A DNA stretch of 15,076 bases from Oscillospiraceae bacterium (lineage in GTDB: Bacteria; Bacillota; Clostridia; Oscillospirales; Acutalibacteraceae): assembly GCA_902766855.1 (NCBI GenBank), contig CACXFE010000029.1:1-15076 (forward strand), given 5' to 3'. Made by a program: the position numbers and the translations under genes. Below the pieces are notes generated by a model that saw only the letters and a program-made list of their open reading frames with translations, was not told where the DNA came from and searched no databases. Shown here one piece after another: positions 1 to 7,479 of the stretch; the first letter of the stretch is position 1; each line of letters begins with the position of its first letter.

Positions 1-882
1 GCCTTGATGTTCGGCAGCGAATGCGGTGAAATCGAGCCGCTTCTGCGGGCGGCGGATCGGTTGACCGCGGCCGATTTTCAAACCCGCCTTGCCAAAAATC
101 TCGCCACCGGGATGTCCTTTGCCGCCGCGCGGGATCAGGCGGCGGATCTCGGCGATCTTTTGCAAAGCCCCAACAACAATCTCGGTGTGGAGTATATCCT
201 GGCGGCAAAAAACAGCGGGGCGAATTTCCGCTTTTTTACGGTAAAAAGGATCGGCGCCGCACACCATAGCCGGGATCTGCGGGAGGGGTTTGCCTCGGGC
301 GCCGCTTTGCGCGAGCATCTGTCGGCGGGGGATATGGATTTTTGCAGGCAGGCTATGCCGGAAAACGCCCTCGCGCTGTTCCCCCGGGAAGCCCTGGCAG
401 ATTCTGCGCGGCTGGATCGCGCGATTTTGGCGGTTTTGCGCCAAAAAGAAGAAAAGGACTTGAAAAATCTCCCCGATCTCAGTGAAGGGATCGAAAATAA
501 ACTTTTTTCCGCAATAGGGGTTGCAACCTGTTGTGAAGAATTGTATAATATGGTAAAAACCAAGCGGGTATCTCATGCACGGGTTCGCCGGTTGGTGCTT
601 TCCGCTTTTTTAGGGCTGGATGACGCGTTCTTTATGAAACCGCCGCCTTATGTGCGCGTGCTTGGCATGAGCCGGGCGGGGGAGCAGTTGCTTCGTGAAA
701 AAATCGGGCAGGCGGCTCTGCCGGTGATCCTGCGAAGCAGTGAGGTCGCGGCGGCCGGCGCGGAGGCTGAAAAATTGTTCGGCATGGAAGCGCGAGCCAC
801 CGACTTATTCGGTCTGTGCCTGCCGGTTCCGATGAGGTGCGGCTTGGAATTTACCGCAAAAATGATAAAAACGGAGTGTTGA
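1..882 (+). CDS. tmcAL: tRNA(Met) cytidine acetate ligase TmcAL, 5'-truncated by the window edge
   Basis: This is the C-terminal three quarters of TmcAL (YlbM family), which uses acetate and ATP to make N4-acetylcytidine at the wobble base of elongator tRNA-Met. The frame is open back to base 1, so the true start and the N-terminal nucleotidyltransferase HxGH-type motif lie upstream; the 292 visible residues compare with about 400 in the family. Family signatures that I can see are LMFGSECGEIE at the left edge, the block SPNNNLGVEYILAA, then FTVKRIGAAHHS, and a C-terminal VKTKRVSHARVRRL segment typical of the tRNA-binding part. The naive in-frame TTG at 4 is not a real start. The next gene begins 4 bases after the stop, suggesting co-transcription. 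The family assignment is by recognition of these blocks; the reaction is known from the Bacillus enzyme and is inferred here. Confidence 0.9.
   Translation, partial: ALMFGSECGEIEPLLRAADRLTAADFQTRLAKNLATGMSFAAARDQAADLGDLLQSPNNNLGVEYILAAKNSGANFRFFTVKRIGAAHHSRDLREGFASGAALREHLSAGDMDFCRQAMPENALALFPREALADSARLDRAILAVLRQKEEKDLKNLPDLSEGIENKLFSAIGVATCCEELYNMVKTKRVSHARVRRLVLSAFLGLDDAFFMKPPPYVRVLGMSRAGEQLLREKIGQAALPVILRSSEVAAAGAEAEKLFGMEARATDLFGLCLPVPMRCGLEFTAKMIKTEC
544..549 (+). promoter_or_regulatory. possible internal sigma-A promoter inside tmcAL
   Basis: A perfect TATAAT at 544-549 lies 17 bases downstream of TTGCAA (521-526), which matches four of six positions of the -35 consensus. It would start a transcript near 556 and could express the DUF4380-like gene separately. 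It lies within coding sequence that also fits the TmcAL family, so it may be coincidental. Confidence 0.25.
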
Positions 883-886
883 GAAA

Positions 887-1819
887 ATGGTAACAGTCAA
901 AGAGTTGGAACAATTCGAAAATTACGGAAAATGCGTTTGCATTTCAAATGGCACGATCGAAGCCTATGTGACGGTTGACATCGGGCCGCGCATCATTCGT
1001 TTCGGGCATATCGGCGGGCAGAACATCATGTGCCAGAATCGCAAAGCGTTTGCCCCGAAAAACGATCAGCGGTTTACCGATTATTTCGGCGCGGGAAAGC
1101 AATGGGAAAATCTGGGCGGTCACCGTATCTGGACTTCGCCCGAATCCTATCCCGAAACCTATTATCCGGATATGGACCCGGTAGCGTTTGAAATCACGGG
1201 GGATGGCGCGGTCTTTACCCCGAAGCCCGAAACCGAAAACGGCGTTGCCAAAACGATGGAGATCAAAATGGATCCCGACGACGCGAATATGCAGGTCATC
1301 ATGCGGGTGAAGAATATTTCCGATGCGAAGAAGCAGTTTGCCGTTTGGGGGCTTTCGGTATCCGCCGCGGGCGGCACGCTGATCATCCCGATGAATACCA
1401 ATGATACCGGGCTTCTTTCCAACCGCATCATTTCAGTTTGGCCGTATACCGATATGAGCGACGACCGGATTTACTGGGGGAAAAAGTATGTGACGGTGCG
1501 GCAGGATACAGCGGCAACGCAACCGTTGAAGCTGGGCTTTGATCTCAATGGCGGACAGGTTTTCTATCTGCTTGGAAATGAAATCTTCCGCAAGGCGTAC
1601 AACACCAATCATCCCTGCGGAAACTACCCGGACGGCGGCTGCTCGTTCGAAACCTATACCAACAACGCCATGATCGAGATAGAATCGCTCGGAGAATTGC
1701 AAGAGGTATTGCCGGGCGGGGAAAGCGTATCAACCGAGAATTGGTCTTTGCTTTCAAAACCCTGCGAAGTGGATGTAAGAAACGACGATTCGATTGATCG
1801 GATGCTTGAAAAACTGTAA
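887..1819 (+). CDS. DUF4380-like protein with a probable galactose-mutarotase-type fold
   Basis: A 310-residue protein that resembles the DUF4380 family, whose members are predicted to adopt the beta-sandwich fold of aldose 1-epimerases. Visible signatures are VTVDIGPRIIRFG near residues 28-40, GGHRIWTSPE at about 77-86 followed by a PETYYPD run, and a C-terminal TENWSL at 283-288. The conserved His79 in GGHRIW would sit where mutarotase-like enzymes bind sugar, but no catalytic activity has been shown for the family as far as I know. I see no signal peptide or membrane segment, so it is probably cytoplasmic. Start ATG 887 is preceded by GGAG at 873-876, 10 bases away. It follows tmcAL by 4 bases and is followed by a hairpin at 1836-1859, so it probably closes that transcript. 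Substrate unknown. Confidence 0.7.
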   Translation: MVTVKELEQFENYGKCVCISNGTIEAYVTVDIGPRIIRFGHIGGQNIMCQNRKAFAPKNDQRFTDYFGAGKQWENLGGHRIWTSPESYPETYYPDMDPVAFEITGDGAVFTPKPETENGVAKTMEIKMDPDDANMQVIMRVKNISDAKKQFAVWGLSVSAAGGTLIIPMNTNDTGLLSNRIISVWPYTDMSDDRIYWGKKYVTVRQDTAATQPLKLGFDLNGGQVFYLLGNEIFRKAYNTNHPCGNYPDGGCSFETYTNNAMIEIESLGELQEVLPGGESVSTENWSLLSKPCEVDVRNDDSIDRMLEKL

Positions 1820-1835
1820 ACCATATCACATACAA

Positions 1836-1859
1836 CAGGCCGCCTTTGCGGGCGGCCTG
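1836..1859 (+). terminator. GC-rich hairpin between the DUF4380-like gene and tex
   Basis: CAGGCCGCC (1836-1844) pairs perfectly with GGCGGCCTG (1851-1859) around a six-base loop. The tract after it is CTTTCCGGCTTTTG, so the U-run is broken and weak. It is probably an intrinsic terminator of the upstream unit, but it could also be a 5' leader hairpin of tex. Confidence 0.55.
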
Positions 1860-1901
1860 CTTTCCGGCTTTTGCCGCTTACTATGCAACAGGGAGAACAA
1901 T

Positions 1902-4070
1902 ATGGATATCATCAAAACGCTTGCGGAGGAATTGTCGATCAAACCGCATCAGGTGGAAAACACGGTCAAACTGATTGATGAGGGGAACACCATTCCCTTT
2001 ATTGCGCGTTACCGCAAGGAAATGACCGGCTCACTGGATGATCAGGTTTTGCGGCAGTTGTTTGAACGGTTGACCTACCTTCGCAATATGGAGGAAACGC
2101 GGGAGAAGATCAAGGCCGCCATTGAAGAGCAGGGGGCATTGACTGAGGAACTTTCGGCGGCGATCGACAACGCCAAAACGCTGACCGAATTAGACGATCT
2201 GTATCGCCCGTACAAGAAAAAGCGAAAAACGCGGGCTTCGGTTGCCAAAGAAAAGGGGTTGGAGCCGCTGGCGAAACTGCTTTTGGCGCAATCCCCCGAT
2301 TGCCCGGAACCGCCGGCGGCGGCCAAGGAATATATCAACCCGGAACTTGGCGTGGAAACCGCGGAAGAAGCCTTGCAGGGTGCGATGGATATCCTTGCGG
2401 AAACCATTTCGGATGACGCAAATGTGCGTAAACGCCTGCGGTTTATTTGCTCCGCACACGGCTTGTTATGTGCGAAGGCGGCGGGGGAGGAACTCGGTGT
2501 ATATGAGATGTACCGCGATTATACCGAATCGGTTTCCAAAATTCCCGATCATCGTATTTTGGCGATCAATCGCGGAGAAAAAGAAAACTTTTTGAAAGTT
2601 TCGATTGATCTCGACCGCGAAAAAGCCATGTTTGTGATCGCAAAAGAGTATGTAAAAGCAGGCTCTCCCGCTACGGAAACCGTGCGGGCGGCGGGGGAAG
2701 ACGCGTATACCCGCCTGATTTTTCCCTCTGTTGAGCGGGAAATCCGCGCGGAACTGACCGAACGCGCAAGCGCGGCGGCGATCAAAGTGTTTTCGGTGAA
2801 TTTGCAGCAACTTCTGATGCAGCCGCCTATGAAAGACCGGGTGACCATCGGGTTGGATCCCGGTTACCGTACCGGCTGTAAAGTGGCGGTGGTGGATGGC
2901 ACCGGCAAGGTGTTGGATACCGGGGTGATTTACCCGGTTCCGCCGAAAAACAAGGTGGAAGAAGCCAAGGAAATCATCAAACGATTTGTCAAAAAATACG
3001 GGGTGCGGGTGTTCGCAATCGGGAACGGTACCGCCAGCCACGAAACCGAAGTTTTCGCGGCGGAGGTGATCCGTGAATTGAACGACGGGCTTTCCTACAT
3101 GGTAGTAAGCGAAGCGGGCGCCAGTGTGTATTCCGCTTCCAAACTGGCGGCGGAAGAATTTCCCGATTACGATGTTTCGCTTCGCAGTGCGGTTTCGATC
3201 GCGCGGCGCTTGCAGGATCCGCTGGCGGAATTGGTGAAGATCGAGCCGAAGGCGATCGGTGTTGGGCAGTATCAACACGATATGAACCAAACACAGTTGG
3301 CTTCGGCGCTGGACGGCGTGGTGGAAAACTGTGTAAACCGTGTGGGGGTGGATTTGAATACCGCTTCTGTCCCTTTGTTGACACGGGTGGCGGGGCTTGG
3401 CGCCACCGTAGCGAAAAATATTGTTGCTTATCGGGAAGAAAACGGCAAATTCACTTCCCGAACGCAACTGAAAAAAGTGCCGAAACTGGGGCCGAAGGCA
3501 TTCGAGCAATGCGCCGGATTTTTGCGTATCGCGGATGGAAAAGAAGTGTTGGATAACACCGCCGTACACCCGGAAAGTTACGGCGCGGCGGAACAACTGC
3601 TGGCACTATGCGGCTTTACCGATGAAGATGTGAAACAGGGCAAGGTGCGGGATTTATCCGCCAAAGTATCCGAAAAAGGGGAACAGCGGGTTGCGGAATC
3701 TCTCTCGATCGGGGTGCCGACCTTGCTTGATATTGTGAAAGAATTGGAGCGCCCGGGGCGCGACCCGCGGGATGAATTGCCCGCCCCGATGCTGCGAACC
3801 GATATTCTTTCGATGGAAGATCTGAAACCCGGCATGGAACTGACCGGGACCGTGCGCAATGTGATCGATTTCGGCGCGTTTGTGGACATCGGCGTTCATC
3901 AGGATGGGCTGGTGCATATTTCCCGCATCACCGACCGGTTTATCAAGCACCCCTCCGAAGTGCTAAAAGTAGGGGATATTGTAAAAGTGTGGGTTTGCTC
4001 GGTCGATCCGGCAAGGAAGCGCATCGGGCTGACGATGAGGAAGGATAAAATCAATGCCGAAACACCATAA
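1902..4070 (+). CDS. tex: Tex family transcription accessory protein, S1 RNA-binding
   Basis: Tex is a conserved cytoplasmic nucleic-acid-binding protein linked to transcription and RNA metabolism; its exact biochemical role is poorly defined. This copy has 722 residues, normal for the family. In order: Tex N-terminal helical domain (residues 1 to about 190, with FIARYRKEMTGSLDD early and LYRPYKKKRKTRA at the helix bundle), a YqgF/RNase H-like domain starting at VTIGLDPGYRTGCK (about 314), tandem helix-hairpin-helix motifs (NTASVPLLTRVAGLG to KVPKLGPKAFEQCAGFLRI, about 485-550), and a C-terminal S1 domain (GMELTGTVRNVIDFGAFVDIG, about 644-715). ATG 1902 is chosen because GGGAG at 1891-1895 sits 6 bases before it and MDIIKTLAEEL is a typical Tex start; a frame extension to 1794 would run back through the hairpin and the previous gene. 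It overlaps the next gene by 17 bases. Confidence 0.95.
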   Translation: MDIIKTLAEELSIKPHQVENTVKLIDEGNTIPFIARYRKEMTGSLDDQVLRQLFERLTYLRNMEETREKIKAAIEEQGALTEELSAAIDNAKTLTELDDLYRPYKKKRKTRASVAKEKGLEPLAKLLLAQSPDCPEPPAAAKEYINPELGVETAEEALQGAMDILAETISDDANVRKRLRFICSAHGLLCAKAAGEELGVYEMYRDYTESVSKIPDHRILAINRGEKENFLKVSIDLDREKAMFVIAKEYVKAGSPATETVRAAGEDAYTRLIFPSVEREIRAELTERASAAAIKVFSVNLQQLLMQPPMKDRVTIGLDPGYRTGCKVAVVDGTGKVLDTGVIYPVPPKNKVEEAKEIIKRFVKKYGVRVFAIGNGTASHETEVFAAEVIRELNDGLSYMVVSEAGASVYSASKLAAEEFPDYDVSLRSAVSIARRLQDPLAELVKIEPKAIGVGQYQHDMNQTQLASALDGVVENCVNRVGVDLNTASVPLLTRVAGLGATVAKNIVAYREENGKFTSRTQLKKVPKLGPKAFEQCAGFLRIADGKEVLDNTAVHPESYGAAEQLLALCGFTDEDVKQGKVRDLSAKVSEKGEQRVAESLSIGVPTLLDIVKELERPGRDPRDELPAPMLRTDILSMEDLKPGMELTGTVRNVIDFGAFVDIGVHQDGLVHISRITDRFIKHPSEVLKVGDIVKVWVCSVDPARKRIGLTMRKDKINAETP

Positions 4071-4998
4071 TCTCAAAGGCAGCCTGATCCTTTGTATCAC
4101 GGCGTTGATATGGGGGTTGGCGTTTGTGGCGCAAAGCGGCGCCGCCAAATTGATCCCCCCTTTTGTATGCAATTCTCTCCGTTCGTTGATCGCGGCGGCG
4201 GCGTTATTCTTGTTTTTTAAGGTGACCAATCGCGCGAAAGAGCCGTTTTTCCCGAAAGAACCTGTAAAGAAAAAACAAGTGTTGAAAATTGCCTTGATTT
4301 GCGGGTGCCTGTTCACCCTGGCGACCAATATTCAACAAGCCGGGTTTGCGCTTTATCCGAATGGGGTGGCCAGTGAGGCGCGCGCCGGATTTTTGACGGC
4401 GCTGTATGTTGTGATCGTGCCGATCCTTTCGGTCTTTTTCGGCAAGCGGATCCATCTGATCCTGATCCCATGTGTGCTGATCACGGTGGCGGGGGTTTAT
4501 CTGCTTTGTGCGGCAGGCGGTTTCCACGGGTTTTATGCCGGGGATGTGCTGATGCTGCTTTGCGCTTTCGGCTTTTCCATGCATATTATGGCGGTGGATC
4601 GTTTCGTAGCGGTTACGGGCGGTGTGCGGCTTGCTATTATGCAGTTTACCATTTGCGGGGTGCTTTCCGGCATTCTCAGTTTGCTTTTTGAAAAGCCGAT
4701 CTTCACCAATTTATTGGCGGCCATTCCGCAGATTTTATATCTCGGCCTGTTTTCGAGCGGGATCGCGTATACCTTACAGATCGTCGGGCAAAAATACGCC
4801 GAACCGGCGATTGCTTCCCTTGTGATGAGTTTGGAAAGTGTTTTTGCGGCGCTTGGCGGATGGCTGCTTGCGGGGAATGCGCTTTCTCCGGCGGAGGTGT
4901 GCGGTTGTGTGCTGGTTTTTGCGGCAATCGTATTGGCACAGTTGCCGGAACTGCTGGAAAGCCGCAAAGAAAAGAACAAAGGCAGGTGTCGTATTTGA
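4054..4998 (+). CDS. EamA-type DMT family transporter
   Basis: A 314-residue integral membrane protein of the drug/metabolite transporter superfamily. It has about ten hydrophobic segments arranged as two EamA repeats: the first opens with LILCITALIWGLAFVAQSG and the second with GDVLMLLCAFGFSMHIMAVD, and the last helices include PAIASLVMSLESVFAALGGW, a hallmark of EamA proteins. A short basic tail (SRKEKNKGR) is probably cytoplasmic. Substrate cannot be told from sequence; family members export amino acids, metabolites or drugs. The ATG lies inside the tex 3' end (17-base overlap), with AGGAAGGA at 4038-4045, 8 bases upstream, so translation is probably coupled. The stop overlaps the tsaE start as TTGA. 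Confidence 0.88.
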   Translation: MPKHHNLKGSLILCITALIWGLAFVAQSGAAKLIPPFVCNSLRSLIAAAALFLFFKVTNRAKEPFFPKEPVKKKQVLKIALICGCLFTLATNIQQAGFALYPNGVASEARAGFLTALYVVIVPILSVFFGKRIHLILIPCVLITVAGVYLLCAAGGFHGFYAGDVLMLLCAFGFSMHIMAVDRFVAVTGGVRLAIMQFTICGVLSGILSLLFEKPIFTNLLAAIPQILYLGLFSSGIAYTLQIVGQKYAEPAIASLVMSLESVFAALGGWLLAGNALSPAEVCGCVLVFAAIVLAQLPELLESRKEKNKGRCRI

Positions 4999-5432
4999 AA
5001 GAATGGATCTCCCATTCTCCCGAGGAAACCGAGGCCATCGGTGAAGCCTTGGGGAAAACCCTTTCGGGGGGCGAAGTGATCGCCTATCGGGGGGAACTCG
5101 GCATGGGGAAAACCTGCTTTACCCGCGGGTTGGCAAAAGGGCTTGGTTTTGACGGGCAGGTCACATCGCCCACCTTCGCCCTGATCAATGAATACCGCGG
5201 AGGAAGGCTGCCGTTGTTTCACTTTGATATGTACCGCATTTCCAACTGGGAAGAATTATATACCACCGGCTTTTTTGAATACCGGGAGGAAGGCGGCGTG
5301 ATCGCGGTGGAGTGGAGCGAGAATATCGAGGCGGCTTTACCGGAAGAAACGATCGTTGTTTCTTTTTTTCGCATCGACGATATGACGCGAAAAATCACGA
5401 TTGATTACCCCGAAGGAGAGAAAACAGCATGA
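4995..5432 (+). CDS. tsaE: TsaE, ATPase of the t6A tRNA-modification complex
   Basis: TsaE is the P-loop ATPase that drives turnover of the TsaB-TsaD complex making N6-threonylcarbamoyladenosine at position 37 of ANN-decoding tRNAs. Visible features: Walker A GELGMGKT (residues 33-40), SPTFALINEY (the switch-like region), LFHFDMYRI, and the VEWSENI block near the C-terminus. I chose TTG 4995, giving 145 residues starting MKEWISHSPEET, because AGGTG at 4984-4988 is spaced 6 bases before it and the T-TGA overlap with the transporter stop is a coupled junction. GTG 4986 (three residues longer) is the alternative; the longer open frame from 4860 lies inside the transporter gene and adds nothing family-like. 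It ends in ATGA with tsaB. Confidence 0.93.
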   Translation: MKEWISHSPEETEAIGEALGKTLSGGEVIAYRGELGMGKTCFTRGLAKGLGFDGQVTSPTFALINEYRGGRLPLFHFDMYRISNWEELYTTGFFEYREEGGVIAVEWSENIEAALPEETIVVSFFRIDDMTRKITIDYPEGEKTA

Positions 5433-6145
5433 AAATTCTGGCGATGGAATGCTCGGCCACGGCGGCTTCCGCGGCGGTGATCGAAGAGGGAAAAATTTTG
5501 GCATCCGCTTTTGTGAATGTGAAACTGACCCATTCCGAAACCCTTCTGCCGATGATCGAGGCGATTTTAGCGGCGGCGCATATCGGGATCGAGGAGATCG
5601 GCGGGCTGGCGGTGGCGGCAGGGCCCGGCTCTTTTACGGGCATCCGCATCGGGATCAGCGCCGCCAAAGGGATTGCCGCGCCTCGCGATCTGCCTTGTGT
5701 GGGGGTTTCTACCCTATATGCCATGGCGCACAACGCGATCGGCCAAACGGGCATTGTCTGTACCGTGATGGACGCGCGCTGCGGGCAGGTGTACGGCGCG
5801 CTTTTCGAAGCGCAAAACGGGCGCATTACCCGTTTGTGTGAGGATGAAGCCGTGCTTTGCGAAGTTTTAGCGGAAAAATTAAAAAAAGTGTCGCAAAACG
5901 GAAAAAAGTGTGTTATAATAATCGGCGATGGTGCGGCGGTTTTTGCGCCGTTTGTAAAAGATCTGCCCGGCGCGGCGCCGGCGCCTGAAAAAGACCGGTT
6001 TCAGAACGCGGTTTCGGTGGCGTTGGCGGCAGAGCCGCTTTTTGCAGAAGGAAAAACCGTTCCGGCGGAGCAACTGCTCCCCGTGTATCTGCGCTTGCCG
6101 CAGGCGGAAAGAGAGTTGCGCAGGAAGAAAGGGGAAACAATATGA
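5429..6145 (+). CDS. tsaB: TsaB, non-catalytic partner of TsaD in t6A synthesis
   Basis: TsaB is an ASKHA-fold protein that dimerises with TsaD and recruits TsaE for t6A37 formation. This copy has 238 residues, the usual length. Signatures: N-terminal ILAMECSATAASAAV, THSETLLPMI, the family hallmark GPGSFTGIRIG (residues 65-75), KGIAAPRDLPCVGVSTL, DARCGQVYGALF, and a C-terminal LPVYLRLPQAERE typical of the longer Firmicutes forms. ATG 5429 overlaps the tsaE stop as ATGA, with AAGGAGAG at 5413-5420 inside tsaE. The stop overlaps rpiB in the same way. In many Firmicutes rimI and tsaD come next; here they do not, so TsaD must be encoded elsewhere. A perfect extended -10 (TGTTATAAT) is embedded at 5911-5919. 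Confidence 0.94.
   Translation: MKILAMECSATAASAAVIEEGKILASAFVNVKLTHSETLLPMIEAILAAAHIGIEEIGGLAVAAGPGSFTGIRIGISAAKGIAAPRDLPCVGVSTLYAMAHNAIGQTGIVCTVMDARCGQVYGALFEAQNGRITRLCEDEAVLCEVLAEKLKKVSQNGKKCVIIIGDGAAVFAPFVKDLPGAAPAPEKDRFQNAVSVALAAEPLFAEGKTVPAEQLLPVYLRLPQAERELRRKKGETI
5911..5919 (+). promoter_or_regulatory. possible extended -10 promoter inside tsaB
   Basis: TGTTATAAT is a perfect extended -10 (TG-N-TATAAT). No good -35 sits 17 bases upstream (TCGCAA at 5891-5896). It is created partly by two consecutive ATA isoleucine codons, while most isoleucine codons in tsaB are ATC or ATT. It could give rpiB-upp independent transcription. Sequence resemblance only. Confidence 0.3.
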
Positions 6146-6588
6146 AAATCGCAGTCGGCTGTGATCACGGCGGTCTTGAACACAAGAACGCGATCGCGGC
6201 GCATTTGAGAGAGCGCGGCTTTGAGGTGACCGATTTCGGCATCACCGAGAATAAATCGGTGGATTACCCCGATATTGCTTTGCCGGTGGCCGAAAGTGTG
6301 GCGGCGGGCGAGCATGACCGCGGCATTTTGGTTTGCGGCACGGGGATCGGAATGTCGTTAGCGGCCAATAAGGTCAAAGGCATTCGCGCGGCGGCTTGCA
6401 GTGAGCATTTTTCCGCGAAATATACCCGCTTACACAACGATTCCAATATCTTATGCCTCGGCGGCAGAGTAATCGGGATCGGCACGGCGCTTGAATTGGT
6501 CGATCTGTTTGTGGATACGGCATTCGAGGGCGGCCGTCATCAGAAACGCGTTGATAAAGTCATGGAAATTGAACGGACACAAGCGTGA
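6142..6588 (+). CDS. rpiB: ribose-5-phosphate isomerase B
   Basis: RpiB interconverts ribulose 5-phosphate and ribose 5-phosphate in the pentose phosphate pathway; some family members instead act on allose or galactose phosphates. The 148 residues match the family length. Visible: GCDHGG (residues 6-11) with the substrate-binding Asp8 and His9, VDYPDIA, the catalytic cysteine Cys65 in CGTGIGMSLAANK, YTRLHNDSN with His98 and Asn99, and GGRHQKRV near the end. The Cys and His98 positions match the true ribose isomerase type. ATG 6142 overlaps the tsaB stop (ATGA) and AGAAAGGGG at 6126-6134 serves as ribosome binding site, so translation is coupled. Its stop codon lies in a hairpin (6582-6599). 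Ribose 5-phosphate is the precursor of PRPP, the substrate of the next gene product. Confidence 0.95.
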   Translation: MKIAVGCDHGGLEHKNAIAAHLRERGFEVTDFGITENKSVDYPDIALPVAESVAAGEHDRGILVCGTGIGMSLAANKVKGIRAAACSEHFSAKYTRLHNDSNILCLGGRVIGIGTALELVDLFVDTAFEGGRHQKRVDKVMEIERTQA

Positions 6589-6628
6589 GCGGTCACGCTG
6601 AAAATATAAAATCCACTGCCGGCGGCAG
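6582..6628 (+). promoter_or_regulatory. two small stem-loops between rpiB and upp
   Basis: AGCGTGA (6582-6588) pairs with TCACGCT (6593-6599) over a GCGG loop, and the left arm contains the rpiB stop codon. A second stem CTGCC (6616-6620)/GGCAG (6624-6628) with a three-base loop sits just before the upp ribosome binding site. Neither has a T-run after it (the spacer is A-rich), so they are not ordinary terminators; they may affect mRNA stability or upp initiation. Confidence 0.4.
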
Positions 6629-6652
6629 GGGTGAAAGGATACGGTGAAAGAA

Positions 6653-7285
6653 ATGAAAGAAAATGTGTTTATTATGGATCATCCGCTCATTCAGCACAAG
6701 TTATCCATTTTGCGGGATGAAAAAACGGGTTCCAAGCAGTTCCGGGAATTGATCAGCGAAATTGCCATGCTGATGTGTTATGAATCTACCCGGGATCTGC
6801 CGCTGAAAGAAGTGGAAACCAAAACCCCCATTACCACGGCGAAAACCAAGGTGCTGGCGGGCAGAAAAATGGCCTTCGTGCCGATTTTGCGTGCCGGTCT
6901 CGGCATGGTGGACGGGGTATTGAGCCTGATTCCCGCCGCGCGCGTCGGTCATATCGGCATGTACCGTGATCCTGAAACCCATAAGCCGGTGGATTATTAT
7001 TGCAAACTTCCGTCTGATTTGGAAAAACGCGATGTGTTTGTGCTGGATCCGATGCTGGCAACCGGCGGCAGTGCGATCGACGCAGTGACGCGCATCAAAG
7101 AATTTCATCCCAAACGCATTAAGTTTATGTGCATTATCGCGGCGCCGGAGGGGATCGAGGCGTTTACCGCCGCTCACCCGGATGTGCCGGTTTATTGCGC
7201 GGGGTTGGATGACCATTTGAATGAACACGCTTATATCGTGCCCGGTCTTGGCGACGCGGGCGACCGTATCTTCGGAACAAAATAA
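6653..7285 (+). CDS. upp: uracil phosphoribosyltransferase
   Basis: Upp makes UMP from uracil and PRPP in the pyrimidine salvage pathway. With ATG 6653 the protein has 210 residues, the family norm, and starts MKENVFIMDHPLIQHKL like Bacillus Upp. Visible: FRELISEIAMLMCYESTRDLPL, PILRAGLGMVDGVL, the PRPP-binding loop DPMLATGGSAID beginning at residue 132, IIAAPEGIEAF, and the C-terminal uracil-binding YIVPGLGDAGDR with terminal FGTK. GTG 6644 adds three residues and is closer to AGGA at 6636-6639 (4 bases, rather tight; 13 to the ATG), so the start is uncertain by three codons. It is the last gene of the run begun by tex, and a strong terminator follows. Confidence 0.95.
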   Translation: MKENVFIMDHPLIQHKLSILRDEKTGSKQFRELISEIAMLMCYESTRDLPLKEVETKTPITTAKTKVLAGRKMAFVPILRAGLGMVDGVLSLIPAARVGHIGMYRDPETHKPVDYYCKLPSDLEKRDVFVLDPMLATGGSAIDAVTRIKEFHPKRIKFMCIIAAPEGIEAFTAAHPDVPVYCAGLDDHLNEHAYIVPGLGDAGDRIFGTK

Positions 7286-7305
7286 AAGCAAAAACAAAAC
7301 AAAAT

Positions 7306-7346
7306 AAATGAAACGGAGCCGATCAAAATCGACTCCGTTTCATTTT
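7306..7346 (+). terminator. strong intrinsic terminator after upp
   Basis: AAATGAAACGGAG (7306-7318) pairs perfectly with CTCCGTTTCATTT (7333-7345); inside, after a C-A mismatch, CGAT (7320-7323) pairs with ATCG (7328-7331) over a CAAA loop. A-rich sequence precedes and T-rich sequence ends the right arm, so it could work on both strands. Confidence 0.9.
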
Positions 7347-7479
7347 AAGGGGTTTGAGGAGAGAATTTCTCTTTTTCGAAAGAGAAACCATACCAAATCG
7401 GGTGCGGCTCCCTCTTCGGTACGCTTTTATCATAAACGATAAATATTTTCTTTCTGTGAACGGTTTTTAAATTTTTCCT
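7347..7479. repeat. noncoding stretch with inverted repeats before the sporulation-type promoter
   Basis: No gene is visible here. TTTCTCTTT (7366-7374) pairs with AAAGAGAAA (7379-7387) over a TTCG loop; the same left arm also forms a tight palindrome with the preceding GAGAA (7361-7365). Further on, TTTATC (7426-7431) mirrors GATAAA (7438-7443) over six bases. The second repeat could be an operator; the first an RNA hairpin. Function unknown. Confidence 0.5.

Noticed and set aside
1794..1901. N-terminal extension of tex
   Set aside because: The extension overlaps the end of the previous gene and translates the GC-rich hairpin; the ribosome binding site and family start point to 1902.
1820..1901. 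Riboswitch or T-box leader before tex
   Set aside because: Only one simple hairpin is present in about 80 bases; no aptamer-like conserved boxes are visible.
2466..3596. 376-residue open frame on the minus strand
   Set aside because: It lies wholly antisense to tex, its composition is His/Phe/Arg-rich as expected from the reverse of a GC-biased gene, and it has no recognisable domain.
4860..4994. N-terminal extension of tsaE
   Set aside because: It is inside the transporter coding region in another frame and shows no TsaE-like residues.
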